Assembly: GCF_030819275.1 (NCBI RefSeq)
Contig: NZ_JAUTBL010000001.1
Coordinates: forward strand, 62,001-126,000
Length of the DNA: 64,000 nucleotides
Direction of reading: 5' to 3'
Origin: Agrobacterium larrymoorei
Lineage (GTDB): Bacteria > Pseudomonadota > Alphaproteobacteria > Rhizobiales > Rhizobiaceae
Part shown: piece after piece, positions 54,975 to 63,430 of the stretch
Layout: each line of letters starts with the position of its first letter
How positions within the stretch are numbered: position 1 is the first letter of the stretch
Notes under the pieces: generated by a model
What the model saw: the letters and a program-made list of their open reading frames with translations, nothing else
Told to the model about the DNA's origin: nothing
Databases searched by the model: none
Position numbers and translations under genes: made by a program

Positions 54975-55919
54975 ATGACGAAGATCGCACTGGCCATTCA
55001 CGGCGGTTGCGGCGTTATGCCCGAAAGCAGCATGACGGCAGCGGAATGGGCTGCCGCACGCGACGATCTGGCAGCCGCCCTTCGCGCCGGGTACGGCGTT
55101 TTAAAGGAGGGGGGAAGCGCGGTTGAAGCCGTTGAGGCGGCTGTTGTCGTCATGGAAGACAGCCCGCATTTCAACGCCGGGCATGGCGCGGCACTGAACG
55201 AAAACTGCATTCACGAACTGGATGCCTCGATCATGGATGGGGCAACGCTGGCGGCGGGCGCGATCAGTGCATCGCGTGCCATTCGCAATCCTGTCAAGGC
55301 AGCGCGCGCGCTGATGACAGATGAGCGCGCCGTATATCTCACGGGAGAGGCCGCCGACCGCTTTGCTGAGGAAAAAAGCCTCGCGACCGAACATCAATCC
55401 TATTTCACCACGCAAAAACGCCTAGAGGCGCTGGCAGCGATGAAGCGTCACGCAGCCTCGGGTACGGAGGCGACGGAAAGCGAAAAGCACGGAACCGTCG
55501 GTGCGGTGGCGCTCGATGCGGCGGGCCACCTGGCCGCGGCCACCTCGACAGGTGGCTATACCAATAAGCCGGATGGCCGGGTTGGTGATAGTCCAGTCAT
55601 CGGCGCTGGCACCTATGCACGCGATGGAGCCTGCGCTGTTTCCGGCACCGGCAAAGGCGAGTTCTTCATTCGTTATGTCGTCGGCCACGAGATCGCGTCC
55701 CGCGTTGCCTATCTCGGGCAGGATCTGGAAACCGCAGCCGGAAACCTCGTACACCGGGACCTAGCCCCCTATGATATCGGAGCCGGCCTAGTCGCCATAG
55801 ATGCGGAGGGCGCCATTGCCGCTCCGTACAATACACCAGGCATGTTCCGCGGTTGGGTTACGGTCTCTGGAGAGGCGTTTGTAGCCACTCATGATGAAGC
55901 CTATGCCATCAAACTATAA
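54975..55919 (+). CDS. iaaA: Isoaspartyl peptidase / L-asparaginase (Ntn hydrolase)
   Basis: A 314-residue plant-type asparaginase of the threonine-nucleophile family, start at the ATG at 54975. The N terminus reads ALAIHGGCGVMPES, the family motif is FNAGHGAALNEN, and self-cleavage occurs before Thr174 in KHGTVGAVALD to give alpha and beta subunits. The beta-subunit loop TSTGGYTNKPDGRVGDSP shapes the active site. It splits beta-aspartyl dipeptides and asparagine. In this operon it may use the open-chain isoaspartyl or N-acyl product made from a cyclic imide or hydantoin. Confidence 0.94.
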   Translation: MTKIALAIHGGCGVMPESSMTAAEWAAARDDLAAALRAGYGVLKEGGSAVEAVEAAVVVMEDSPHFNAGHGAALNENCIHELDASIMDGATLAAGAISASRAIRNPVKAARALMTDERAVYLTGEAADRFAEEKSLATEHQSYFTTQKRLEALAAMKRHAASGTEATESEKHGTVGAVALDAAGHLAAATSTGGYTNKPDGRVGDSPVIGAGTYARDGACAVSGTGKGEFFIRYVVGHEIASRVAYLGQDLETAAGNLVHRDLAPYDIGAGLVAIDAEGAIAAPYNTPGMFRGWVTVSGEAFVATHDEAYAIKL

Positions 55920-56255
55920 GCCCTGGATTCTGTAACAACCAGAGGGGACTCCGGCTTCGGAACCCCACCTGTCCATATTCCATATCAAGGGGTCCGGAGT
56001 AACGGAGGCAAGCCCGCAGCTGCCGAAACGAGAAAGCGGTATCTAGGCGAGCGCATCAAGCCACCTGCTGAGACTGCCCTCTCCGCGGGCTGCACGCTTC
56101 GGACGAAGACCCTCTCATAGATGGGGACATGTCTATCGTCCACGGCGAGTTAAGGGTGCAGCAACATCCCGTCTGAGTTGGCGTTGGGTATAGATCGCCC
56201 TACGTCACGCTTTTCCAAATCATCGGTGTTCTGATGGAGCCTACAGCGACGGATG
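55920..56255. other. Gene-free gap between convergent iaaA and the FGGY kinase
   Basis: No convincing gene, RNA or repeat is seen. A bulged hairpin can form at 55948-56000: ACTCCGG with CCGGAGT and ACCCC with GGGGT. It could mark the end of the iaaA transcript, but no T-run follows. The rest is unremarkable GC-rich sequence and may be a decayed remnant. Confidence 0.4.
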
Positions 56256-57680
56256 TTATCCGGTTGCTGTCGACCCGAAATTTCGTAGGCTTCGCCACCC
56301 TCTTGCAATTTCTACAGCGCCCGCAAACCGATCATGGTCTTCGGCTTCAACCGATCCATTGGGCGAAAATATCGCAGCATCGTTTCGCACAGCCTCCATA
56401 TCGATGCCGCTTAGTTCCGCAAGACCGACCGCCGTTAATTCGTGAACGGTCGGCACGCGGATCGTTCGGCCGCTGGCGGCAGCCAGGAAGCTGGAGAAAT
56501 ATCGGCTGTGCGACAGGCCGCCATCGATCGAGATCGTGTGTCCGATTGGTGCGATTACCTGCACTGCTTCGATCAATCGGACCGTCAGCAAAGCAATACC
56601 TTCAAGCAATGCGCGCACCATATCGCGTCGCTCCGTGCCATGGTCCATGCCGATGAAGAGTGGCACAGCCTGTCTGTCCCAGTAAGGCGCTGCAAGGCCC
56701 GACAGTGCGGGCACAAACACAAGACCCCGACGAACAGCCGATGGCCCCTCGAAACCATCGAGCTCGGAATGGTCGACATAGAGGCCTAGCTTTCGCGCCC
56801 ATTCGAGCGTGGCTCCGGCATCATAAACTCCGCCCTCAATGGCAAAAACGGTAGAAGCATCTTGCTTCTGCCAGCCAATGGTAGGAACAAGTTCTTCCAC
56901 CGAAGGCCGATGGTCGCCAGCAACGGCCAGCAGGAAAGCGCCGGTGCCAAAGGTTATCTTACAATCTCCCAGCTGACGGCAGCCGTGCCCGTAAAGCGCT
57001 GCCTGCTGATCGACAATAGAGACCCGCACAGGCGTTCCCTCAATCGCACCGAAACCGCTATCAACACTGCCGATTGCGGGTAGGCAGTCGAGTGGAACCC
57101 CGTGTAGCGCGCAGAGTTTCGCGCTCCAGGCTCCAGTAGCCAGATCGAGTAGTCCGGTGCGCGAGGCCGTTGCCACGTCCGTACGGAAGCAGCCCGCCAG
57201 CCGATCCAGAAAAAAGGCGTCGGTGGTCCCGAGCCGAAGTCGTCCTGCGGCTTTCGCTTGAGCCACCCGCGAGTTGTTCTTGAGCAGCCACGATAGTTTG
57301 CTCGCCGAAAAATAGGGGTCAAGTGGCAACCCACAGATCTGTCTCGATAGCTCCACAGCCGACTGCGGGAAAGCGGACAGTTCTGGCGCAGTGCGGGCAT
57401 CCTGCCAAACGATCACCGGAGACAGCGCTTCGCCGGTCTTGGCATCCCAGGCAAGGCAACTTTCACCTTGGTTGGCAATCGCTATCGCATCGACCGACCC
57501 CGCCGCAGCCAGCACCGCACCTATATTATGTAACAATTCTTCCGGATCATGCTCCACATGGCCAGGAGCCGGATAGGATTGTGTATGGCGCAAGCTTGAG
57601 ACGACCTCTACCCTTCCGTCGTCGCTTATCACGAGGCATCTGGTCGATGTCGTTCCCTGATCAATCGCGGCAATGCGCAT
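56256..57680 (-). CDS. FGGY carbohydrate kinase, glycerol-kinase-like
   Basis: A 474-residue FGGY kinase, ATG at 57680 overlapping the upstream stop as TGATG. It has DQGTTSTRCLV (residues 7-17), GHVEHDPEEL, VIVWQDART and DPYFSASKLSWLL, all close to GlpK. The ATP domain includes TFGTGAFLL and ISIDGGLSHSRYF. In GlpK the glycerol-contacting Arg-Glu pair is in NQRET; here it reads NQGES with Gly72 replacing Arg, while Glu73 is kept. Substrate preference may therefore differ from glycerol. It is the last gene of the eut/dehydrogenase operon. Confidence 0.9.
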   Translation of the reverse strand: MRIAAIDQGTTSTRCLVISDDGRVEVVSSLRHTQSYPAPGHVEHDPEELLHNIGAVLAAAGSVDAIAIANQGESCLAWDAKTGEALSPVIVWQDARTAPELSAFPQSAVELSRQICGLPLDPYFSASKLSWLLKNNSRVAQAKAAGRLRLGTTDAFFLDRLAGCFRTDVATASRTGLLDLATGAWSAKLCALHGVPLDCLPAIGSVDSGFGAIEGTPVRVSIVDQQAALYGHGCRQLGDCKITFGTGAFLLAVAGDHRPSVEELVPTIGWQKQDASTVFAIEGGVYDAGATLEWARKLGLYVDHSELDGFEGPSAVRRGLVFVPALSGLAAPYWDRQAVPLFIGMDHGTERRDMVRALLEGIALLTVRLIEAVQVIAPIGHTISIDGGLSHSRYFSSFLAAASGRTIRVPTVHELTAVGLAELSGIDMEAVRNDAAIFSPNGSVEAEDHDRFAGAVEIARGWRSLRNFGSTATG

Positions 57681-58942
57681 CAATTCGCCTCCAGAAAGTG
57701 AAAAGCAATCGCGCTTGCTTCATCCGCGTTACGGGGCATCGGCACGAGCACGCGGCGTTCCGGCAGCCACAGGCCGCTCTTGCTCCACACTTCCGTTTCA
57801 TCAAGGTAAAGCGAAAGCCGCCCTTGAACGCGCCTGGAGAAGCGGAGCTGAAAATCGTGGAAAACCGCTTTGTCTATTTCCAGCCGCCTCACCATGGCAG
57901 GCACGGCGAGCTTGATCGGTTCAGCAAAAGTAACCGTTACAGCACGCGCGTCACATGGTTCGCGGGCAAGATCATCCGCGACGGCGGCGCCCACGCGGCG
58001 CCCCTCCCGAAAAGACCAGCCGGCCGTTTCCACGGCCCTCAACACGTTTCCGCCAGCGAAATAGATCGGGTTGGCCGTCCGTCCATCCTGATCGATCACA
58101 GGGCCCGCGCTGCCTGCTGCTACCGCCACTGAGGATGTGTCCAAAAGCGCTGCGTCCGGTATGAACTGCCCGGTGAGGAGCACGCCATCGCATTTGACCG
58201 TCATGATACGGCCATCTGACAGACGGATGTCAGCCTCCTCCACGCGCCCGCGCCCACGGATGTCCTCAAGCTTTGCTTTGCAAAGGAAAGGCACGCCAGC
58301 CAATCGTGGAAACCAACGGAAGAGCGACGGCGCCAGCGGCTGCGTCTCCGTTTCGATCATCGCGACAGGCCGTGCGCCGTGTGTCAGACAGGTGAGGAGC
58401 GCCGAAAAGGAAACCAGTTCCGAACCGATGATGAGCGGGCGACGAAAGGGCATGATGCTGTGAAAGGCGACGTAGGATTGCAGGGTGCCGGTGCTCACCA
58501 CGCCAACTGGCCGGTCACCCGGTAAAAGCCGCGCTGACCGCGGTTTCTCACGCGCGCCCGTCGCCAGGATGACGCGCCGGGCCTTTAACCTTTCGACGCC
58601 GCTCGCCGACGTCACCAGCAGAGTAGCGTCCTGTCCCAGTTCCACCACCGAATGTCCGGTTCTGACATCAACGCCCGCGTCCTCCGCCTGCCGCTGTAGA
58701 CGCCGCGCATAGGCCGGACCGGAATAGATACGGCCGAATTCGCGCATACCGAAAGGCGAATGTCCGCAATGACGGGGTGCGCCCCCTAGAGCCGGCTCAC
58801 GCTCAAGTATCATCACGCGCGAGACGCCACGTTGTTTCAGCTTCAGCGCCGCCGCGACACCGGCCGGACCACCGCCAACGACAATGACATCAGCGTCCGC
58901 ATCGTTTTTCAGTTGCTGCGGAGGAGGTTCCTGTGCACTCAT
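57680..58942 (-). CDS. NAD(P)/FAD-dependent oxidoreductase (GlpB/HcnB-like partner)
   Basis: A pyridine nucleotide-disulfide oxidoreductase-fold protein of 420 residues, ATG at 58942 overlapping the preceding gene by four bases. The FAD site is DVIVVGGGPAGVAAALKLKQ (about 19-38) and a second motif is VILATGAREKPRSARLLPGD. The C-terminal half ends with a regulatory-type domain. In many bacteria such a protein is paired with a BFD-type glycerol-3-phosphate dehydrogenase and a kinase. Similar pairs also form opine oxidase and hydrogen cyanide synthase. The partner at 58939-60336 fits the first type better. Confidence 0.88.
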   Translation of the reverse strand: MSAQEPPPQQLKNDADADVIVVGGGPAGVAAALKLKQRGVSRVMILEREPALGGAPRHCGHSPFGMREFGRIYSGPAYARRLQRQAEDAGVDVRTGHSVVELGQDATLLVTSASGVERLKARRVILATGAREKPRSARLLPGDRPVGVVSTGTLQSYVAFHSIMPFRRPLIIGSELVSFSALLTCLTHGARPVAMIETETQPLAPSLFRWFPRLAGVPFLCKAKLEDIRGRGRVEEADIRLSDGRIMTVKCDGVLLTGQFIPDAALLDTSSVAVAAGSAGPVIDQDGRTANPIYFAGGNVLRAVETAGWSFREGRRVGAAVADDLAREPCDARAVTVTFAEPIKLAVPAMVRRLEIDKAVFHDFQLRFSRRVQGRLSLYLDETEVWSKSGLWLPERRVLVPMPRNADEASAIAFHFLEAN

Positions 58943-60336
58943 CGGCCGTCTCCGGGAGGAACTGCAAGAGGCACAGCCAGACGGTCGCCCGTCATCGCGG
59001 CCAACCGGGCATTGCAGTAAAAGCCCTGACACCGCCCCATGCCCGCGCGAGTGCGCCGTCGCAGCCCCCCGAAATCACCGGGCGGAATGGGGCTGGCAAA
59101 AGTCGCTTCGATCTCGCGGCGGGTCACAAGCTCGCAATGGCAGATGATTTCACCATGATCGGCGCGTTGCCAGTCCCGTTCGCAGGTCTCGGTGATGTTG
59201 GGCATCGTCACATCAGGCACAGCGGCTGGAGGCTCAAAATGCGTACCGAAACTCTCGTGAAGCGACAGAGCATGCTGCGCGAGACCGAGCGCCGCACTGA
59301 GTCCCGTGGATCGGACGCCACCGAGCGTGATCGCACGGCGGTCCGGCCGAGCGGAAATCCGGTAATGCTTCATTTCCGATGCGGGACGCAGCCCCGCGTA
59401 GACAGCGGTCACGGAGACGGAGGCGAGCGCGGGAATAATCGCGGTGCCACGTGCGAGCAGCGCTTCAAGCGCCGCCGTTTCTACCGTTGCACGCTCGCGG
59501 TCATCCTGCTCTTCCGCCGTCGGGCCGATGAGGACGTTACCGAATGCGGTTGGACACACAACGACACCCTTGGTAATTTCGGTGGGAACAGGCAGGATGA
59601 TACGCGGAACGTGGCGGCGGGCGGCCTTGTCCAGAACGACGAATTGTCCTTTCCGGGGCTTGATCGTGAAGTCGGGGACAAGACCAAGTCGGGCATCGAC
59701 GATATCGCCGTACAACCCCGCCGCGTTAACGACGCTTGCAGCCAGGATCGCACCCGCCGTCGTCTCTATCCGCCACTTGCCGTCAAACTCGCCAGATAGC
59801 ACTTCAGCGTTGCGCACCAGTTGCGTGCCAAGAGCAACCGCCTGCGTGAGATAAGCAAGCGGGGCTGACCAGGGATCGATGACATGTTCACCGGGAACTT
59901 CGAGCGCTGCGATAAGATGGTCGGACAAGCCGGGTGTGGTACCTCTGGCCTGCCGGGCCGTGACCAGACGGAGTTCGCCAATGCCGTTGCGTTGGCCCTG
60001 TCCAGCAATCTGCTCCAGGCTTTCAGCTTCACCGGCACTCCAGGCACAAACCAGGGCGCCGGTTTCTACCAGGCTAAGACCCATCTGGCCGTGGATGGAC
60101 AGATATTCCGCCCTGCCCGCTTTCACCAGGTCCAGCTCCAGACTTCCCTCTGGGGCATCGAAGCCAGTATGGAGGATGGCACTATTGGCCTTCGATGCCC
60201 CGGAAAGGATATCGGGGCCCTTCTCGATGACCACAACCTTCGCACCCGCAAGCGCGAAACGGCGTGCGACCGCGCAGCCGACCACGCCCGCACCGATGAT
60301 GGCAATGTCGTAGGTTGTGGAGGGGCTGGGGTCCAT
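58939..60336 (-). CDS. GlpA-like FAD-dependent dehydrogenase with BFD-type [2Fe-2S] domain
   Basis: A 465-residue DAO-fold flavoprotein: YDIAIIGAGVVGCAVARRFA at about 9-28, EKGPDILSGASKANSAILHT, and a C-terminal BFD-like iron-sulfur segment with CHCELVTRREIE and GRCQGFYC, giving the four cysteines. This is the layout of glycerol-3-phosphate dehydrogenases from glycerol operons in Firmicutes and Thermotogae. It likely passes electrons to the next FAD protein. It begins 102 bases after eutC. The DUF1667 subunit found in such operons is not seen here. Confidence 0.88.
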   Translation of the reverse strand: MDPSPSTTYDIAIIGAGVVGCAVARRFALAGAKVVVIEKGPDILSGASKANSAILHTGFDAPEGSLELDLVKAGRAEYLSIHGQMGLSLVETGALVCAWSAGEAESLEQIAGQGQRNGIGELRLVTARQARGTTPGLSDHLIAALEVPGEHVIDPWSAPLAYLTQAVALGTQLVRNAEVLSGEFDGKWRIETTAGAILAASVVNAAGLYGDIVDARLGLVPDFTIKPRKGQFVVLDKAARRHVPRIILPVPTEITKGVVVCPTAFGNVLIGPTAEEQDDRERATVETAALEALLARGTAIIPALASVSVTAVYAGLRPASEMKHYRISARPDRRAITLGGVRSTGLSAALGLAQHALSLHESFGTHFEPPAAVPDVTMPNITETCERDWQRADHGEIICHCELVTRREIEATFASPIPPGDFGGLRRRTRAGMGRCQGFYCNARLAAMTGDRLAVPLAVPPGDGR

Positions 60337-60438
60337 GGGATTACCTTTGTTTCGTCGTCCGAAAGCGACATCAATCGACGCGACAGATCGTGCCGGTGCT
60401 TTTACCGGCCCGGGTCTACGCTTGAGATTTGCCGTGTC

Positions 60439-61215
60439 TTAGTCGGACAAAGCCGACACAGGCTTTTCGAATTCAACCAGCGTTACGCCGCTTGTCTCTT
60501 GCTGGCACATAGCCTTGATCAGAGTCATGATCTTGTCTGCCGCTTCGACAGGCGGCACGCCACCATCACGAATATTGGAAATGCAGTTGCGTCGGGAATC
60601 TGGCAGTCCAGTCTCCGGTCCGAATGTGACATAGGCGCCAAGACTGTCGGCCGCCGAAAGGCCTGGCCGCTCGCCGATCAGGATCACCGCCACCTTTGCG
60701 CCGAGTGCCGCACCCACATCATCCGCCAGAGCGACCCTCGCCTGTGTGGCAAGAATGATCGGAGCCACCGTGAACCCTTCGCTTGCGAGCGCCTCGAGCA
60801 ACGCCTTTGCGACCGGCACGGCATTTGTTTCCACAGCCGTTGCCGAGAGCCCGTCAGCGACCACCAAAGCAATATCGGCGCCCTTGACATGCCCGTCGAT
60901 CGTCAGGCGACCCTCGTCTGACAGGGCGCGGCCGAAATCGGGTCTGCGCAGATATTCCGCACGATCCTTGGCGCGGCTTGCAACAAGAACGACATCTGCA
61001 CCAGAAGCACGAAGGTCTCGCTCCACCCTATCTATATCCAGTGGCCGCCAAACAGCCTGACGCGCCTGTGCGTGATCCAGCAGAAATGTTTGGACGGCAC
61101 GCGTTGGAAGGCTCGCACCTGTGCGACCGAGCGCAACGCGCGCCTCCGTTTCGGCGCGCAGGATCTTGAGACGTTCCGGTGGATCGGAGATGAGAGACGG
61201 CTGGCGTTCATGCAT
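60439..61215 (-). CDS. eutC: Ethanolamine ammonia-lyase small subunit
   Basis: A 258-residue EutC. Conserved parts are GRTGASLPTRAVQTFLLDHA, DGLSATAVETNAVPVAKALL and LIGERPGLSAADSLGAYV. With EutB and adenosylcobalamin it converts ethanolamine to acetaldehyde and ammonia. Its ATG overlaps the eutB stop (TGATG), ensuring equal synthesis. No microcompartment genes and no EutA reactivase are in view, so this is the short, aerobic type of ethanolamine route. Confidence 0.96.
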   Translation of the reverse strand: MHERQPSLISDPPERLKILRAETEARVALGRTGASLPTRAVQTFLLDHAQARQAVWRPLDIDRVERDLRASGADVVLVASRAKDRAEYLRRPDFGRALSDEGRLTIDGHVKGADIALVVADGLSATAVETNAVPVAKALLEALASEGFTVAPIILATQARVALADDVGAALGAKVAVILIGERPGLSAADSLGAYVTFGPETGLPDSRRNCISNIRDGGVPPVEAADKIMTLIKAMCQQETSGVTLVEFEKPVSALSD

Positions 61216-62615
61216 CAGGCGGCGCCCCTTCCAAGAAAATCGATTTCGAGAAGCTCACGGTTCATCAGCGCTGGGTTGTCGACCATGCGACCGGCAGCGT
61301 CCGTCACGCCCATCTTCACCAGCCACTCCTCGAACTCCGGCGCAGGCCGCCGCTTCAGCGTTTCACGGGCATAGATTGAATCGTGATGGGAAAGCGTCTG
61401 GTAGTTCAACATGACATCGTCTGACCCTGGCACTGTAATGACGAAGTTCACATTCGCGGCGCAGAGCATGGTCAGGAGAACGTCCATGTCTTCCTGGTCT
61501 GCATCGGCGTGGTTGGTATAGCAGACATCGACCCCCATCGGCAGGCCAAGCAGCTTTCCACAGAAATGATCCTCAAGGCCGGCGCGGATGATCTGCTTGC
61601 CATTATAAAGATATTCGGGGCCGATAAAACCAACGACCGTATTCACCAGAAGCGGTGAGAATTCACGCGCAACGGCATAGGCGCGGGCCTCCATCGTTTG
61701 CTGATCGACGCCGAAATGCGCGTCGGCCGAAAGCGCCGCACCCTGTCCTGTTTCGAAATACATCAGGTCATTACCGACAGTCCCGCGGTTCAGCGACAAA
61801 CCGGCCTCATGCGCTTCTCGCAGGACGGCAAGATCGACGCCGAAACCTGCATTGGCTTTCTGGGATCCGGCAATCGACTGGAACACCAGATCGACGGGTG
61901 CCGCGCGCTCCATCGCCCGGATTGCCGTCGTCACATGCCCAAGGCAACAGGTCTGGGTGGGGATATCGAGCCATTGCCGCAGATCGTCAAGCAACTGCAC
62001 GACACGGATATAGTCCGGCAAAGCACTCGTGGCGGGGTTTACGCCGATCACCGCATCGCCGCTGCCCAACAGCAACCCATCAATGGCAGAGATGGCAATG
62101 CCACGGGAACAATCCGTCGGATGATTTGGCTGATTGCGGGAGGACAGGTGGCCGGACAGACCGATTGTATTGCGAAAACGAGTTACGACTTCCCGTTTCG
62201 CCGATACCGCTACAAGATCCTGGAGACGCATGATCTTAGAGACCGCCGCCACCATCTCCGGTGTGAGACCCAAGGTCACCGCTTCCAGTTCCGGCTGCCC
62301 AACCTTGGAGTTGAGCAGCCATTCGCGAAATTCACCCACCGTCAACGAGGACACCGGCGCGAAGGCCTGTGCATCGTGCTGACGCGCAATCAGTGCCGAA
62401 ACCTCATCCTCGTCGGAACTGATCAATTCCTGTTCGAGAAAAGTCGAAAGCGGCAGATCGGCCAACGCCATCTGTGCTGCCAATCTTTCCACCGGTCCGT
62501 CTGCGGCAATACCGGCAAGCTGATCCCCAGACCTTTCCGGCGTCGCTTTTGCCATCAAGGTTTTCAAATCGTCGAAACGATAGGTCGTCCCAGCGGCGAT
62601 CTGTCGATATGCCAT
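61215..62615 (-). CDS. eutB: Ethanolamine ammonia-lyase large subunit
   Basis: A 466-residue EutB, the TIM-barrel catalytic subunit. It has DAVIGVNPATSALPDYIRVV, TQTCCLGHVTTAIRAMERAA, VFQSIAGSQKANAGFG and YFETGQGAALSADAHFGVDQ, all typical of B12-dependent ethanolamine ammonia-lyase. The length is normal (about 453-466). It lies nine bases after the permease gene. It needs adenosylcobalamin, to be supplied from elsewhere in the genome. Confidence 0.97.
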   Translation of the reverse strand: MAYRQIAAGTTYRFDDLKTLMAKATPERSGDQLAGIAADGPVERLAAQMALADLPLSTFLEQELISSDEDEVSALIARQHDAQAFAPVSSLTVGEFREWLLNSKVGQPELEAVTLGLTPEMVAAVSKIMRLQDLVAVSAKREVVTRFRNTIGLSGHLSSRNQPNHPTDCSRGIAISAIDGLLLGSGDAVIGVNPATSALPDYIRVVQLLDDLRQWLDIPTQTCCLGHVTTAIRAMERAAPVDLVFQSIAGSQKANAGFGVDLAVLREAHEAGLSLNRGTVGNDLMYFETGQGAALSADAHFGVDQQTMEARAYAVAREFSPLLVNTVVGFIGPEYLYNGKQIIRAGLEDHFCGKLLGLPMGVDVCYTNHADADQEDMDVLLTMLCAANVNFVITVPGSDDVMLNYQTLSHHDSIYARETLKRRPAPEFEEWLVKMGVTDAAGRMVDNPALMNRELLEIDFLGRGAA

Positions 62616-62623
62616 CCGTCCTC

Positions 62624-63418
62624 CTACTTCACGAAAGTCTTCGTCAGGCCCACCGTCCGGTCCACGATGAGAACGACGGCAAGCGTGAGCACAATTAGGA
62701 GAACTGAGATGGCCGCGACAAGGGGATCGGCCTGGGTTTCGACATGCTGATACATGGCGACGGGAAGAGTCGTAATGCGCGGACCGGTGAGAAACAGCGA
62801 AATCACCGCTTCATCGAAGGAAACGAGAAAAGACAGTGCGGCAGTTGCCACCACGCCCGGCGCGATCATCGGCAATGTAACCCGGCGGAACACCGTCAGT
62901 GGCGAAGCTCCCAGTGTTGACGCGGCCTCGTCAAAAATCAGCGGTAGGCCCGAAAGAGATGTGGTCAGCACCCGAAGAGCATATGGCAGTACGATGATGA
63001 GATGCGCTATCACCAGACCGGTGAAGGTACCGAGTAGGCCCGCACCAGCGAAGACGATCAGTATCGCTAGACCCAAAACGATCGTTGGCAGAAGCAGCGG
63101 AGCGGTAAAAATGGCGAGCAACGCATCGGCACCGATGACCCGCATCCGAACGATCGCGTAGGACGCGGGAAGCGCGATAAGCATGGCGAGAACAGTCACG
63201 ACGCTGGCAAGGAGCGTGCTAACACCCAATGCGCTCATCATCTTCGAATTGTGCATGAGCTCGACATACCAACGCAAGCTCCAACCAGACGGCGGAAAAG
63301 CCATATAGCTGTCGGCAGAAAAGGAGATCGGCACCACAAGCACGACCGGCGCCAGCAGGAAAAGGAACATGACGAAAGAAATGATTTTGAGCGCCAACGG
63401 AACAGGTCGTTCTTCCAT
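62624..63418 (-). CDS. ABC transporter permease, PotC type (eut operon)
   Basis: A 264-residue inner-membrane permease. After a short tail the first helix is LKIISFVMFLFLLAPVVLVV, followed by MAFPPSGWSLRWYVELMHNS, the PotC signature. The ATPase-facing loop reads ASTLGASPLTVFRRVTLPMI. It is placed next to eutB, so ethanolamine or a related amino-alcohol is the likely cargo (inference). The 12-base spacing to the next permease gene indicates one operon. Confidence 0.94.
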   Translation of the reverse strand: MEERPVPLALKIISFVMFLFLLAPVVLVVPISFSADSYMAFPPSGWSLRWYVELMHNSKMMSALGVSTLLASVVTVLAMLIALPASYAIVRMRVIGADALLAIFTAPLLLPTIVLGLAILIVFAGAGLLGTFTGLVIAHLIIVLPYALRVLTTSLSGLPLIFDEAASTLGASPLTVFRRVTLPMIAPGVVATAALSFLVSFDEAVISLFLTGPRITTLPVAMYQHVETQADPLVAAISVLLIVLTLAVVLIVDRTVGLTKTFVK

Positions 63419-63430
63419 TTTCGAACTCCT

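Noticed and set aside
55920..56255. Insertion-sequence remnant in the gene-free gap
   Set aside because: No terminal repeats, target duplication or transposase fragment could be recognised.
60337..60438. Cobalamin riboswitch near eutBC
   Set aside because: The gap lies downstream of eutC, and no B12-box-like sequence was recognised there or before eutB.
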